A stretch of 64,000 bases of DNA from contig NZ_JAIXTC010000031.1 in the NCBI RefSeq assembly GCF_027484365.1, forward strand, positions 62,001-126,000, read 5' to 3'. The stretch is from Brevundimonas sp. (GTDB taxonomy: Bacteria; Pseudomonadota; Alphaproteobacteria; Caulobacterales; Caulobacteraceae). The notes below the pieces were generated by a model. It had not been told where the DNA came from. It saw only the letters and a program-made list of their open reading frames with translations, and did not search any database. Of the stretch, positions 44,907 to 53,804 are shown one piece after another; position 1 is the first letter of the stretch; every line of letters starts with the position of its first letter. Made by a program: the position numbers and the translations under genes.

Positions 44907-45769
44907 GCGGACTTCCCGACACCCTGATCCTGCCCGTGATCCGTATGGCCCTGGCCGAGGATCTGGGCCGCGCGGGCGATGTGACGGCCGCCGCCTGCAT
45001 TCCCGAGGGGGCGCGGATGCGGGCGAGGTTCGCAGCGAGAAAGCCGGGCGTGCTGGCCGGCATCGACTGCGTCCGTCTGACGGTCCTGGAGATGGACCCC
45101 AGGGCCTCGATCGATCTGCGCCTGAAGGATGGCGAGGCTTTCGAGGCGGGCGCCGTCCTGGCCGAGATCGAGGCCGACGCCCGCGCCTTCCTGTCGGCCG
45201 AGCGGACGGCGCTGAACCTGCTGGGCCGGATGTGCGGCATCGCTACCCTGACCCGGACCTATGTCGAGGCGGTCGCCGGCACCGGCGCGCGGATCGCCGA
45301 CACCCGCAAGACCACGCCGGGGCTCCGCGCGCTCGAAAAACATGCCGTGCGCTGCGGCGGCGGGCTCAATCATCGCTTCGGCCTGGATGACGCCATCCTG
45401 ATCAAGGACAATCACGTCGTCGTCTGCGGCGGGGTGGTCGAGGCGGTGACAGCGGCGAGGGCCGGGGCCGGCCACCTGATGAAGATCGAGCTCGAGGTCG
45501 ACGGTCTGGCCCAGTTCGATCAGGCCCTGGCCCTGGTCGCAGAAGGGCAGGGACCGGACGTCATCATGCTCGACAATTTCGACAATGCCGAACTGGCCGA
45601 GGCGGTGACGCGTCGGCGCGACGGCGGGCATCGTGTGGTTCTGGAGGCGTCCGGCGGGGTCGGTCTGACGACCGTCCGAGGCATCGCCGCGACCGGGGTG
45701 GACGTCATCTCGGTCGGTGCCCTGACCCATTCGGCGCCGGTTCTGGACATCGGCCTCGACGCCTTCTGA
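44903..45769 (+). CDS. nadC: Quinolinate phosphoribosyltransferase NadC
   Basis: 288 residues, the family length. It makes nicotinate mononucleotide from quinolinate and PRPP. Motifs include ERTALNLLGRMCGIAT, DTRKTTPGLRALEKHAVRCGGGLNHR (PRPP and quinolinate binding) and the barrel C-terminus EASGGVGLTTVRGIAATGVDVISVG. Overlaps nadB by ATGA, completing the nad operon. Directly after its stop lies a candidate EcfG promoter for the next gene. Confidence 0.97.
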   Translation: MSGLPDTLILPVIRMALAEDLGRAGDVTAAACIPEGARMRARFAARKPGVLAGIDCVRLTVLEMDPRASIDLRLKDGEAFEAGAVLAEIEADARAFLSAERTALNLLGRMCGIATLTRTYVEAVAGTGARIADTRKTTPGLRALEKHAVRCGGGLNHRFGLDDAILIKDNHVVVCGGVVEAVTAARAGAGHLMKIELEVDGLAQFDQALALVAEGQGPDVIMLDNFDNAELAEAVTRRRDGGHRVVLEASGGVGLTTVRGIAATGVDVISVGALTHSAPVLDIGLDAF

Positions 45770-45794
45770 GGAACAGGCCGGGCGCGGAGGGGTT
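45770..45794 (+). promoter_or_regulatory. EcfG-like promoter candidate
   Basis: GGAAC at 45770-45774, 16 bases, GGTT at 45791-45794. One mismatch from GGAAC-N16-CGTT. The start codon of the small gene at 45822 lies 28 bases beyond the -10, a natural distance. Confidence 0.5.
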
Positions 45795-45821
45795 TTCTTC
45801 GCGGATCAGAAGGAAATTTCC

Positions 45822-46046
45822 ATGGCCAGGACCCCCACGGTTCCCGAGGAACAACGCAGCTTCGCCGGCCACGATCGGACCTCGGTCGAGGATGCGGGGC
45901 TGGTGGTCCGTCGCGAGGTCGGAACAGGCGTGCAGACGGCTCGACCCGGTGACGTGCACGGCAATCCCGGGGCGCAGGTACAGTTCGGGAATCTCAACAG
46001 GAACCTGACCGCGGTCCGCTACGTGCTGGAACGCGGAGGTGCCTGA
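45822..46046 (+). CDS. Small hydrophilic hypothetical protein
   Basis: 74 residues: MARTPTVPEEQRSFAGHDR at the start and NPGAQVQFGNLNRNLTAVRYVLERGG at the end. No signal or membrane segment. AAGGAAA lies 7 bases upstream of the ATG. Preceded by an EcfG-like promoter, it would be a general-stress protein, a class that often includes short hydrophilic proteins; function is unknown. It converges with the SleB-like hydrolase gene (stop at 46044-46046, next stop at 46047). Confidence 0.65.
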   Translation: MARTPTVPEEQRSFAGHDRTSVEDAGLVVRREVGTGVQTARPGDVHGNPGAQVQFGNLNRNLTAVRYVLERGGA

Positions 46047-47234
46047 TCAGGCCTGGGGTGCGCTGACGGCCGCGGAGTCCGCGGCGGCCGGCTGGGCCGG
46101 GGCGGAGGCCGGCGTCGCCAGAGGGGCAGGCGCGGCGGCGGTGGCGGGAGCCTCGGTCGATTCCGTCGCCTGGGACCCGGACGCGGTCTCCTGGGCCAGC
46201 AGGGCGGTGTAGGCGATGGCCTGACCGGCCTGGCGCACGGTCTCCGCCGGATCGATCCCGGCATAGACGGTACGCTGGATGTCCGAGCCGGTCGAGCCGC
46301 GCGCGGCGTAGCTGAAGGCGTTGGACGACCCGGCGCGGCCGCCGAAGCGATAGAAGATGTGGCTGCCGACCTGGCTGACGCGCAGCAGACTGTTGCGCCA
46401 CGAGGGAGAGACGCCCGTCGTATGGAAGAAGGTGGCGTTGCCGACGCCCGCGAACACCGCGCCCGACAGGGCTGCGGAGGCGACGCTGCGCGCCCGGTTC
46501 CAGGCGGCGCGGTTGACCGGTGCGCGCATCGAACCGTCGCAGGTGAAACTGAACTGGCAGCCGACGCGGCGGCCCGATCCCTGGAAGACGACGCCGCAGA
46601 CGCTGCGCGGGAAGGCGGGGTGGCGGGCGCGGTTCAGGACGACCTGGACCACGGCGCGCATGCCGTCCGAACCCTCGCCCCGCGCCTCGTAATAGGCGGC
46701 CTGGGTCAGGCATTCGAGATCGCGTGAGGCGTCCAGCGCGTTGCTGATGTGGAACGGACGGGCGGCGGCCGAAATGTCGGTCAGGCTGGCGCGGCGCAGG
46801 TCGGCGCGGGCGTTGTCGGGGCGCAGCTGCTCGAGGCGCGCGGTCATCAACTCGGCCTGGCGATCGCGCTGGGCGCCGCCGGCGACGGTATAGGGATCGT
46901 GGCGGCGGGCGATGGCCAGGGCGCTGGCGTCCAGACCGCCCGCAGCGGCCGCGAGCGCCTCCTCGGTGAAGCCGGCGGCCGTGGCGCCTTCGAGACGTTC
47001 GGCCTGGGCGCGGACGGTCGTCGCACGCGCGACGGTTCCCCCCAGATAGGCGCAGCCGATTCCCAACCCCACGAGCGCGCCGAACGCCGCTGCCGCCTGT
47101 ATCGGCCTGATCCTGGCCGCACGGTCGGCATGCGATGTCGCACGCTGTTGCGAGGATTGGAACAACGGCGTCGTCCTATTCAGCAGGGCGGAAAAGTCGC
47201 CCCCGGGTCGTCTGCAGAACCGGGCGACAAACAC
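46047..47234 (-). CDS. Cell wall hydrolase (SleB/Hydrolase_2 family)
   Basis: Up to 395 residues. One membrane helix (AAAAFGALVGLGIGCAYLGGTV, about 47-68) anchors the protein; the C-terminal domain (about 165-320) is Hydrolase_2 with the catalytic Glu in CLTQAAYYEARGE, SVCGVVFQGSG, GCQFSFTCDG, FFHTTGVSPSW and HIFYRF. An Ala/Pro-rich tail follows. Related to spore-cortex transglycosylase SleB but in a non-spore former, so it likely cleaves peptidoglycan. The GTG start at 47234 is uncertain. A paralogue lies at 52510. Confidence 0.88.
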   Translation of the reverse strand: MFVARFCRRPGGDFSALLNRTTPLFQSSQQRATSHADRAARIRPIQAAAAFGALVGLGIGCAYLGGTVARATTVRAQAERLEGATAAGFTEEALAAAAGGLDASALAIARRHDPYTVAGGAQRDRQAELMTARLEQLRPDNARADLRRASLTDISAAARPFHISNALDASRDLECLTQAAYYEARGEGSDGMRAVVQVVLNRARHPAFPRSVCGVVFQGSGRRVGCQFSFTCDGSMRAPVNRAAWNRARSVASAALSGAVFAGVGNATFFHTTGVSPSWRNSLLRVSQVGSHIFYRFGGRAGSSNAFSYAARGSTGSDIQRTVYAGIDPAETVRQAGQAIAYTALLAQETASGSQATESTEAPATAAAPAPLATPASAPAQPAAADSAAVSAPQA

Positions 47235-47619
47235 TGTCGCGAACCGGTTTGCGAATCGGAGGTCGGTGAACGCCTGACCGCCGAAGGATGGGCCTTAAGC
47301 CATCCGTTTATGGCCTCAATGTGTTTGATTCGCAAGATGTCGCTGCAGCGCAGCAATTGCGGCTGGATTTCAGGTTTCATACAGATGACGGCCGCCCCAA
47401 TTGGGCATACGGCGAGCCACTTTGAGCCGAATGCCGTATCGGTTTGCACAAGCGAGACTTGAGGAAGGCCTGAGGTCGCCGAGGCATGCTCATCCAGAAA
47501 GGTTCTATTGTATTCGCGCCTCGCTGTGGCCGATGCTGATCTGTGGCGCCGACCCGTCGCGGAACACAGCCGGCCCGGCGGCGTTGAGGCGTGACCTCAA
47601 CCGGATCAGGATCCATCCC
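47235..47619. other. 385-bp intergenic region without gene
   Basis: Between the divergent hydrolase gene and the small lipoprotein gene. It is AT-richer than its surroundings, with stretches like TTTGATTCGC and GGTTCTATTGTATTC, and holds a perfect EcfG-type promoter at 47561-47585. Several GANTC sites (for example GATTC near 47328) are present. No open frame with coding-like composition was found. Confidence 0.7.
47561..47585 (+). promoter_or_regulatory. EcfG-type promoter, perfect consensus
   Basis: GGAAC at 47561-47565, 16 bases, CGTT at 47582-47585. Exact match to the alphaproteobacterial general stress sigma consensus. Start codon 35 bases downstream of the -10. Confidence 0.75.
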
Positions 47620-47802
47620 ATGCGCCGTTCCATCGTCACGACCACAACCCTCGCCGCCATCGCCCTGGGTGCGACGACCCTTTCGGCCTGTGGTCACACC
47701 ACCGAACAGCGCGCGGCGACCGGCGCCATCGCCGGAGCTGTTGTGGCCGGGCCGGTCGGCGCGGCCGTGGGCGGTGCAGCCGGCGCCGCTCGCCCGGATT
47801 GA
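47620..47802 (+). CDS. Small glycine-zipper lipoprotein
   Basis: 60 residues. The start at 47620 gives MRRSIVTTTTLAAIALGATTLSACG, a lipoprotein signal, and the mature part AATGAIAGAVVAGPVGAAVGG is a glycine zipper, a motif seen in osmotically inducible envelope lipoproteins. The stop comes soon after the zipper, so this is a short version. It has a perfect EcfG promoter upstream, supporting a stress-induced envelope role. Function is inferred from motif and promoter only. Confidence 0.75.
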   Translation: MRRSIVTTTTLAAIALGATTLSACGHTTEQRAATGAIAGAVVAGPVGAAVGGAAGAARPD

Positions 47803-48030
47803 TCCGCGCGATCTGGGGGCGAAAGGTTTCGACGCCTGTATGCGGGATCGCCTGGCGGGTGCGTCCCGGCGACGACGGTCGGCCCAAGAACGACCTCGTT
47901 CGTCGAATAAGGGCCCTCCGCGCTTGATTTACGGCTCCGTTTCGGCTTTGCCGACGCCCGGACGCCGTAGCGATCCCCGCCCTCGCCCCTGGCGACGGGC
48001 CCACCCCTCGAAGGACGACCGACCGACCGC

Positions 48031-48390
48031 ATGAGAGATCTGAAACAGACCGGCTTCAACGACCGCATCAGCGCCCAGCAGGAGGCCAAGAAGGCCCTGC
48101 TGGCCAAGTTCAAGCCCAAGGCCGCCGCGCCTGATCCCGAGTTCGACAAGCTGGCGGAGAAGCGCGCAGCTGAAAAGGAGGCCCTCCGCCTCCAGCACGA
48201 AGCCGCCAAGGCCGAAGAGCGGCGCATCAAGGCCGAGCGCGACGAAGCCCGTCGTGCCGCCGAACGCGAGACCGAGGAGGCCATGGAGGCCGAGAAGCGC
48301 GCCGCCCGCAAGGAGCGCAAGCAGCTTACCAAGGAAGAGCAGAAGGCTGCCCGCGACGCCCGCTACGCCGCCCGCAAGGCGCGCAAATAG
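48031..48390 (+). CDS. DUF6481 family coiled-coil protein
   Basis: 119 residues: MRDLKQTGFNDRISAQQEAKKALLAKFKPK, then an almost uninterrupted charged helix of Lys, Glu, Arg and Ala (residues 40-119). The beginning KxxxFxDR and the Lys/Glu-rich coil match DUF6481 as I know it. No membrane or catalytic features. CGAAGGA lies about 14 bases upstream of the ATG. Such proteins occur widely in alphaproteobacteria, often near stress or cold-shock genes; the role is not known. Confidence 0.8.
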   Translation: MRDLKQTGFNDRISAQQEAKKALLAKFKPKAAAPDPEFDKLAEKRAAEKEALRLQHEAAKAEERRIKAERDEARRAAERETEEAMEAEKRAARKERKQLTKEEQKAARDARYAARKARK

Positions 48391-48457
48391 GCGTCAGGCG
48401 CCCGCCGCTTCGAAGAGACCGTTCGGCCCGTCGCGATCCCGCGGCGGGCCGAAGTCG

Positions 48458-51400
48458 TTAGCGGGCGACCGTTATCAGAAGATCGCCCAGCGCCTCACGC
48501 AGCTGTTCGCCGGAGTAGGGTTTGCGCAGGAACGGCCACGGCGCGTCGGCGAGAGCCAGATCGACGTCTTCGCCCGCATAGCCTGACGTCAGGATGATCG
48601 ACATCTGCGGCCAGCGCGTCGCGCAGGCGCGGGCCAATTCGATCCCGGTCATGCCGCCGGGCATGACGATGTCGCTGAGCATGACGTCGAAGCGGCGCTG
48701 CTCAAGGAAGGCCAGGGCCTGGGCCGCGGTCTCTGCGGTCTCGACCTGCAGACCCATGCCCCGGAGCTGTTCCATGGCGATGGTGGCGACGGCCATGTCG
48801 TCCTCGACCAGCAACAGGGTCTGGCCGGCCTTCACGGAGCCCGGGACTCGGCGCTGGCCCGCATCCGGCGCAGTGTCCTCGCTGGGAGCCGGCGGGAGAT
48901 AGACGCGGATCTCCGTCCCCGCGCCCACGGTCGAACTGATCTTCACGCCACCGCCGCTCTGCCGCGCGAATCCGTAGACCTGGCTGAGGCCCAGGCCGGT
49001 GCCCTTGCCGACGGCCTTGGTCGTGAAGAAGGGTTCGAACACCCGCTGCATGGTCTCGGCGTTCATTCCGGCCCCCGTATCGGCGACCGTCACACAGACA
49101 TAGTCGCCGGGGGCCAGTTCGACGACCTCGCCGGCCTCGACTTCGCAGGCCTGGGTCTGGACGGTGATCCGGGCTCCCTCCGTCTGGCCCCGCTCGGCCA
49201 CGGCATCGCGGGCGTTGACGATGAGATTCAGCAGGGCCGCCTCGAACTGGGCCGGGTCGACAATGACCCGGGCGCCGCCGCGACGGAGTTTGAGCTTGTA
49301 GGCGACCGCCTCTCCGACGGCGCGACGCAACAGGGGGTCGCTCTCACGGATGAGGGCGTTGATGTCGACGGCCTCGGGGCGCAGGGCCTGACGCCTCGAG
49401 AAAGCGAGAAGTTGGTGGGTCAGCCGCTCGCCGCGCCGCGCGGCGGACAGGGCGGCCTCGCCCAGCTTCTGGCGGCGCCCGGCATCCTCCGGCGACTTCA
49501 GGATCAGATCCAGGGCGCCGATGACCACGGTCAGCAGGTTGTTGAAATCGTGCGCTACCCCGCCGGTCAGCCGGCCCACCGCCTCCATCCGCTGCGCGTG
49601 CATCAGGTCCGCCTCGGCCCTGGCCTTTTCCGCCAGGGCGTCGCCGACACGGTCTTCCAACAGCTCGTTGATCCGCTTCAGATCGTGCTCGACCCGGCGG
49701 GCATCGGTGACGTCGAAGGCCACGCCCACGAAACCGACCACCTCGCCGCCCGGACCGAAGCGCGGACGCGAGAAGGACTTCAGCCATCGATACTCGTTGT
49801 CCTGGCGCAGGAAGCGGCCCTCGAGCGAGAACGGCTCTCCGGTCGCCTTGGAGGCGATTGACTTGCGAACCAGCATGTCATGATCGTCGGCATGGATATA
49901 GCTGCGCCAGTCGGCGGTGCGAACGCTCTCATAGTCACCGCCCATGAACTCGACGTAGGCCTGGTTGACGAAGGCGCGGCTGTGATCCTGTTTCGTCACC
50001 CAGATCAGCACCGGGGCGGTGTCGGCGATGTCGCGGAAGCGGGCCTCGCTCTCCAGGACCTCGGCCTGGGCGCGGGTTCGCTCGACCTCGGACCAGGCGC
50101 GGTCGGCCACGTCCTCGATCAGGCTGACTTCTGCGCTCGTCCAGGTCCGGGGTCGCGTGCTGTTGACGTGGAGAAACGCCCGCACGATGCCCGAACGGAT
50201 CATGGGAACAGTGACGAACGAAGCGACCTGAACCGCCTCGAAAGCGGTCGCCGCCGCCCGGGTGCGGGGGTCCAGGGCGACGTCGTGAACCACGATCGTC
50301 TTGCCTTCCGTCAGTTCGCGATCCACCTCGCCGCCGAAGTTCCGGATCCGATGGGCTCCTTCCAGACTGCCGGCGCCTTCGGTCCAGTCGCGCGCGATCT
50401 CGAAGACATCCCGGTTCCGCCGCAGTTCTCCGTGACCGACCCGGTTCACCCCCAGCATCCGTCCCAGCACGCTCTGGACGTGGTCCATGATCGCCTCGGG
50501 ATCGTTCAGCTCGCGGACACCGTCGGACAACTCCAGCAGAAAGCGCTGGCGGCGTTCCTGCTCAGCCAGGGCGTCCAGGGCCTCGCGGGTCGTGGTGACG
50601 TCGAACGACAGGCCGACATAGCCCTGGAACACCCCCTCGCCATCGAACCGGGGGTTCACCGACACCCGCATCCAGCGCCAGACACCGTCGTGGCGCAGGA
50701 ACCGGCATTCGAAGCCGTAGGGCAGGAAACGGGGTCGCGCTTCCTCCTGGGTGGCGTTGACCTCGGCGAGGTCGTCAGAGTGGATCGAGGCCTTCCAGAC
50801 GTGGCCCATGCAGGTCTCGCGGGGCTTGCCGTAGAACTCGACCAGGGCGGCGTTGACGAACTCCACCTCGCCCTCGGCATTGGTCAGCCAGACGGGGGAG
50901 GGCGCCGTGTCGGCCATCAGTCGGAAGCGGGCCTCGCTTTCGCGCAAGGCGGACTCGGCGACCTTGGCGTCGGTGATGTCCACGGTGACGGCGATGTAGC
51001 CGGACTGGGCGCCGTCATCGTCGCGCAGCGCCCGAAGGCTGGTCAGAGCCCAGACCACCGTGCCGTCCGGGCGAATATAGCGTTTCTCCAGCTGACCGCC
51101 GTCGCCGCCGGCCAGGACATCGGACAACAGGTCGATCGTCGGCTGGATGTCGTCGGGATGGCTGACGCCGCGCGTCGTCAGTCCGACGACGGAGGCCTGG
51201 GTCTGGCCCAGGAGTTCGGCGAAGCGGGCGTTGGCGCTGATCACGGCACCGTCCATTCCGACCTTGACGATGCCTGCCGCCGCCTGGTCGACCATGGCGC
51301 TCAGTTCGGCCTCGTTTCGCCGCAGCGCGTCCTGCGAAATCTCGAGCGCCGCGACCGTCTCTTCGAGCCGGGCGAGACTCTTGCGGAGGGAGGCGGCCAC

Positions 51401-51769
51401 GATGGTTACGAAGCCGCCCACGATGATGAAATTGACCGTGGCGACCCGGCCTGCGGGGGTGGCGACGCCGAACCCGAAGGCTGCCGGCCCGGCGATGACC
51501 CAGCCTCCCAGAAGGCAGGCCGCGGTCGCAACGACGCCCGCGACCCGCCCGCCGGTAAGGGCCGCCAGGATCACCGCCGGCAACAGAATGATGAATCCCG
51601 TGACCTCGCCATAAAAGCCCTGGCCGGCCCAGCGCACGAACAGTCCGGCGGCGGCGAAGGCCAGTCCGGTCAAGGCGTTTCGCCACCACGGTCGCTTCGG
51701 CGCGCGCGCAAGCCGGGCCAGGACAATATCCGGCTCCAGCATACGACCGACCAACGCACTGAATCCCAA
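48458..51769 (-). CDS. Membrane PAS/GAF hybrid histidine kinase
   Basis: Up to 1103 residues. Four membrane helices at the N-terminus (DUF4118/MASE-like, about 30-130), then PAS, PAS, GAF (about 420-560) and a third PAS, a HisKA domain with the phospho-His in [11 protein letters not shown], HATPase ([27 protein letters not shown]), and a C-terminal receiver with phospho-Asp in [14 protein letters not shown] start at 51769 has GGGGG seven bases upstream; ATG at 51742 is the alternative. A perfect EcfG promoter precedes it, making the kinase part of the stress regulon. It is divergent from dps. Confidence 0.93.
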   Translation of the reverse strand: MGFSALVGRMLEPDIVLARLARAPKRPWWRNALTGLAFAAAGLFVRWAGQGFYGEVTGFIILLPAVILAALTGGRVAGVVATAACLLGGWVIAGPAAFGFGVATPAGRVATVNFIIVGGFVTIVAASLRKSLARLEETVAALEISQDALRRNEAELSAMVDQAAAGIVKVGMDGAVISANARFAELLGQTQASVVGLTTRGVSHPDDIQPTIDLLSDVLAGGDGGQLEKRYIRPDGTVVWALTSLRALRDDDGAQSGYIAVTVDITDAKVAESALRESEARFRLMADTAPSPVWLTNAEGEVEFVNAALVEFYGKPRETCMGHVWKASIHSDDLAEVNATQEEARPRFLPYGFECRFLRHDGVWRWMRVSVNPRFDGEGVFQGYVGLSFDVTTTREALDALAEQERRQRFLLELSDGVRELNDPEAIMDHVQSVLGRMLGVNRVGHGELRRNRDVFEIARDWTEGAGSLEGAHRIRNFGGEVDRELTEGKTIVVHDVALDPRTRAAATAFEAVQVASFVTVPMIRSGIVRAFLHVNSTRPRTWTSAEVSLIEDVADRAWSEVERTRAQAEVLESEARFRDIADTAPVLIWVTKQDHSRAFVNQAYVEFMGGDYESVRTADWRSYIHADDHDMLVRKSIASKATGEPFSLEGRFLRQDNEYRWLKSFSRPRFGPGGEVVGFVGVAFDVTDARRVEHDLKRINELLEDRVGDALAEKARAEADLMHAQRMEAVGRLTGGVAHDFNNLLTVVIGALDLILKSPEDAGRRQKLGEAALSAARRGERLTHQLLAFSRRQALRPEAVDINALIRESDPLLRRAVGEAVAYKLKLRRGGARVIVDPAQFEAALLNLIVNARDAVAERGQTEGARITVQTQACEVEAGEVVELAPGDYVCVTVADTGAGMNAETMQRVFEPFFTTKAVGKGTGLGLSQVYGFARQSGGGVKISSTVGAGTEIRVYLPPAPSEDTAPDAGQRRVPGSVKAGQTLLLVEDDMAVATIAMEQLRGMGLQVETAETAAQALAFLEQRRFDVMLSDIVMPGGMTGIELARACATRWPQMSIILTSGYAGEDVDLALADAPWPFLRKPYSGEQLREALGDLLITVAR

Positions 51770-51806
51770 TCAACAACCCCCGGCTCGCGCTGGCGCGAAA
51801 AACGGC

Positions 51807-51831
51807 AACGCTTTTCCGTGTCTTGCGTTCC
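51807..51831 (-). promoter_or_regulatory. EcfG-type promoter, perfect consensus, hybrid kinase gene
   Basis: On the minus strand GGAAC (51831-51827), 16 bases, CGTT (51810-51807). It precedes the TTG start of the hybrid kinase by 38 bases and the alternative ATG by 65. Confidence 0.75.
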
Positions 51832-51930
51832 AGAAACGGCATGCCCGATGTGACGGAGGGCAGGCCTTGGCGATGGAGGCTGGAACGCCTACCTGCCAGA
51901 CGAATAGAGACTGTCGCCAAAGGAGCAAGC

Positions 51931-52410
51931 ATGACCGCAACAATCCACACCGGCCTGACCAGCGCGGAGCGCAGCGAGGTGGCGCAGGAGCTGTCCAAGG
52001 TCCTGGCGGACAGCTTCGCCGTCTATCTGAAGACGCATGGCTATCACTGGAACGTCCGGGGTCCCGAGTTCTTCACTCTGCATAATCTGCTGGAACAGCA
52101 GTACCGCGACATCTGGGCGGCGCTGGACGAGATCGCGGAGCGGATCCGCGCCCTGGGCGAGTTCGCGCCCCAGGCCCATTCCACCTTTGCGAATCTGACG
52201 TCGATCAAGGACGGCGATCCGGACAAGGATGCGCCGGCCATGCTCAACGAACTGATGAAGGATCACGAGACCCTGATCGCCACCTGCCGCACAGCCCTCA
52301 AGGCGGCGGACGAGGAGGGCGACGACGTCTCGGTTGATCTTCTCACCCAGCGTCTGGCGGCGCATGAGAAGTTCGCCTGGATGCTGCGTTCGACTCTCGG
52401 CGGCCGCTGA
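51931..52410 (+). CDS. dps: DNA starvation/stationary phase protection protein Dps
   Basis: 159 residues, the family length. Ferroxidase residues are in YLKTHGYHWNVRGPEFFTLHNLLEQQY and IWAALDEIAERIRALGE. A 12-subunit cage oxidises and stores iron and protects DNA from peroxide. Start at 51931 has AAGGAGC seven bases upstream; the frame to 51823 has no ribosome site. Dps is a common target of the general stress response; the gene is divergent from the EcfG-driven kinase, though I see no full EcfG promoter on the plus strand. Confidence 0.96.
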   Translation: MTATIHTGLTSAERSEVAQELSKVLADSFAVYLKTHGYHWNVRGPEFFTLHNLLEQQYRDIWAALDEIAERIRALGEFAPQAHSTFANLTSIKDGDPDKDAPAMLNELMKDHETLIATCRTALKAADEEGDDVSVDLLTQRLAAHEKFAWMLRSTLGGR

Positions 52411-52509
52411 TCCGCCTCACCGAACCGTAATCCGTGGCCTGAAAAGCGCCGTGTTGCGGGACCAGAGACCCTGCTACACGGCGTTTCGGCGTCGATAGCC
52501 CGGATAAGA

Positions 52510-53718
52510 ATGACGCGTTTCTCGATCACGTCCGTCGACTGGCACAGGGTGAAGACCCTGGCCCGCCGCTATGCCGCAGCGGCCCCTGCGGCGGTGGCGG
52601 CGCTCGGCGTGGCGATGGCGGCGAGCTCGACGGTGCGTCCTGCCGGAGATCGCACGGCCGAGGCCGTGGCGCGCGTCACCCAGGGCGACCTGTCCACGCG
52701 CGGTCTCGCGGCTCTCAGCGCGCGGATGGACCCGGCCCAGCTGGCGCTGGCGATCCGCTTCGATCCCAACGAGCGACGCGCCGCCCTGCTGGGGCTCACC
52801 CCCGGCTGGGAGAGCCTGACCCTCGCCGGACGGCCGACACTGGAACTGGGCGTCAACGGGCTGGATGCGCAGAAGCGCAACGCCGCCATGCCCGCCGCGA
52901 TCGGCGCGCTCCGTCCCGCCGCGCCCTTCGTCCTGAACGCCGCGACCCCGGCCGATCGCGCCCGGGCGCTGCGCTGCCTGACTCAGGGCGTCTATTACGA
53001 AGCGGCGCTGGAAAGCACCGAGGGTCAGGAAGCGGTCGCCCAGGTGATCCTGAACCGGGTCCGCGATCCCAACTATCCCAACACAGTGTGCGGCGTCGTT
53101 TTCGAAGGCGCCGAGCGGACCACGGGCTGCCAGTTCAGCTTCACCTGCGACGGCGCCCTGTCCCAGGCGCCGGTCGGCTGGGCCTGGAACCGCGCCCGGA
53201 TCGTGGCCGAGCGGGCTCTGTCCGGATACGTCGCGACCAGGGTCGGCACCGCGACCCACTATCACGCCGACTACGTCCACCCCTGGTGGGCGCCGACCCT
53301 CGGCAAGATCACCCAGATCGGGGCCCATATCTTCTACCGCTGGAAGGGGCTGGCCGGGGAGACCGCCGCCTTCAAACAGACCTATGCCGGACGTGAGCCG
53401 ACCATCGACGAAGCGCGCTTCGCGCGCCCGCGCATGATCACGGCCTCCGCAGCCACGGGCGAGGCCGGACCTGACGACGCCACCGTCCTGGCCGAGGGCG
53501 GGATGAACCTTCGCACCGTCGAGATCAACGGCCAGACCCGGGTGGTGGGCGTGGCCAGCCTGGGCGGACGTCGTCAGGCGACGGCGGCTGATATCGCGGC
53601 CATCAACGCCCGCCTCCAGGCCTTCGAGGCCCCGGCGATCGCCGCCCCGACACCTGCCGCCGCTCCGGCGGGCGTTACGGTCATGGACGTCGAAGAGGTC
53701 GGCCGGCCGGCCAACTGA
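52510..53718 (+). CDS. Cell wall hydrolase (SleB/Hydrolase_2 family), second copy
   Basis: 402 residues. An N-terminal signal or anchor (AAAAPAAVAALGVAMAASSTV) precedes the Hydrolase_2 domain: RCLTQGVYYEAALESTEGQEAVAQVILNRVRDP, TVCGVVFEGAERTTGCQFSFTCDG and HIFYRW. It is a paralogue of the gene at 46047 with the shared catalytic Glu (YYEA) but a different following segment (ALES instead of RGEG). A further region after the domain (about 300-402) has a Val/Thr-rich segment and an Ala/Pro-rich tail. Likely peptidoglycan remodelling. Confidence 0.88.
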   Translation: MTRFSITSVDWHRVKTLARRYAAAAPAAVAALGVAMAASSTVRPAGDRTAEAVARVTQGDLSTRGLAALSARMDPAQLALAIRFDPNERRAALLGLTPGWESLTLAGRPTLELGVNGLDAQKRNAAMPAAIGALRPAAPFVLNAATPADRARALRCLTQGVYYEAALESTEGQEAVAQVILNRVRDPNYPNTVCGVVFEGAERTTGCQFSFTCDGALSQAPVGWAWNRARIVAERALSGYVATRVGTATHYHADYVHPWWAPTLGKITQIGAHIFYRWKGLAGETAAFKQTYAGREPTIDEARFARPRMITASAATGEAGPDDATVLAEGGMNLRTVEINGQTRVVGVASLGGRRQATAADIAAINARLQAFEAPAIAAPTPAAAPAGVTVMDVEEVGRPAN

Positions 53719-53804
53719 AGCCCCGCTCATTCGCGCGTGCAACGCCGGTCGCCATTGCGCATTTACATTGCGCACCGGGCACACGGCCCCGCCTGGAGTT
53801 CCGT

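Noticed and set aside
46759..47462. Plus-strand frame of about 237 codons across the hydrolase start and the intergenic region
   Set aside because: Mostly antisense to the hydrolase gene; its intergenic part has no coding-like composition and no ribosome site.
51840..51930. GGAAC upstream of dps on the plus strand as an EcfG promoter
   Set aside because: After GGAAC near 51882 there is no CGTT at 16 or 17 bases (AATA or ATAG instead). Only the minus-strand site is complete.
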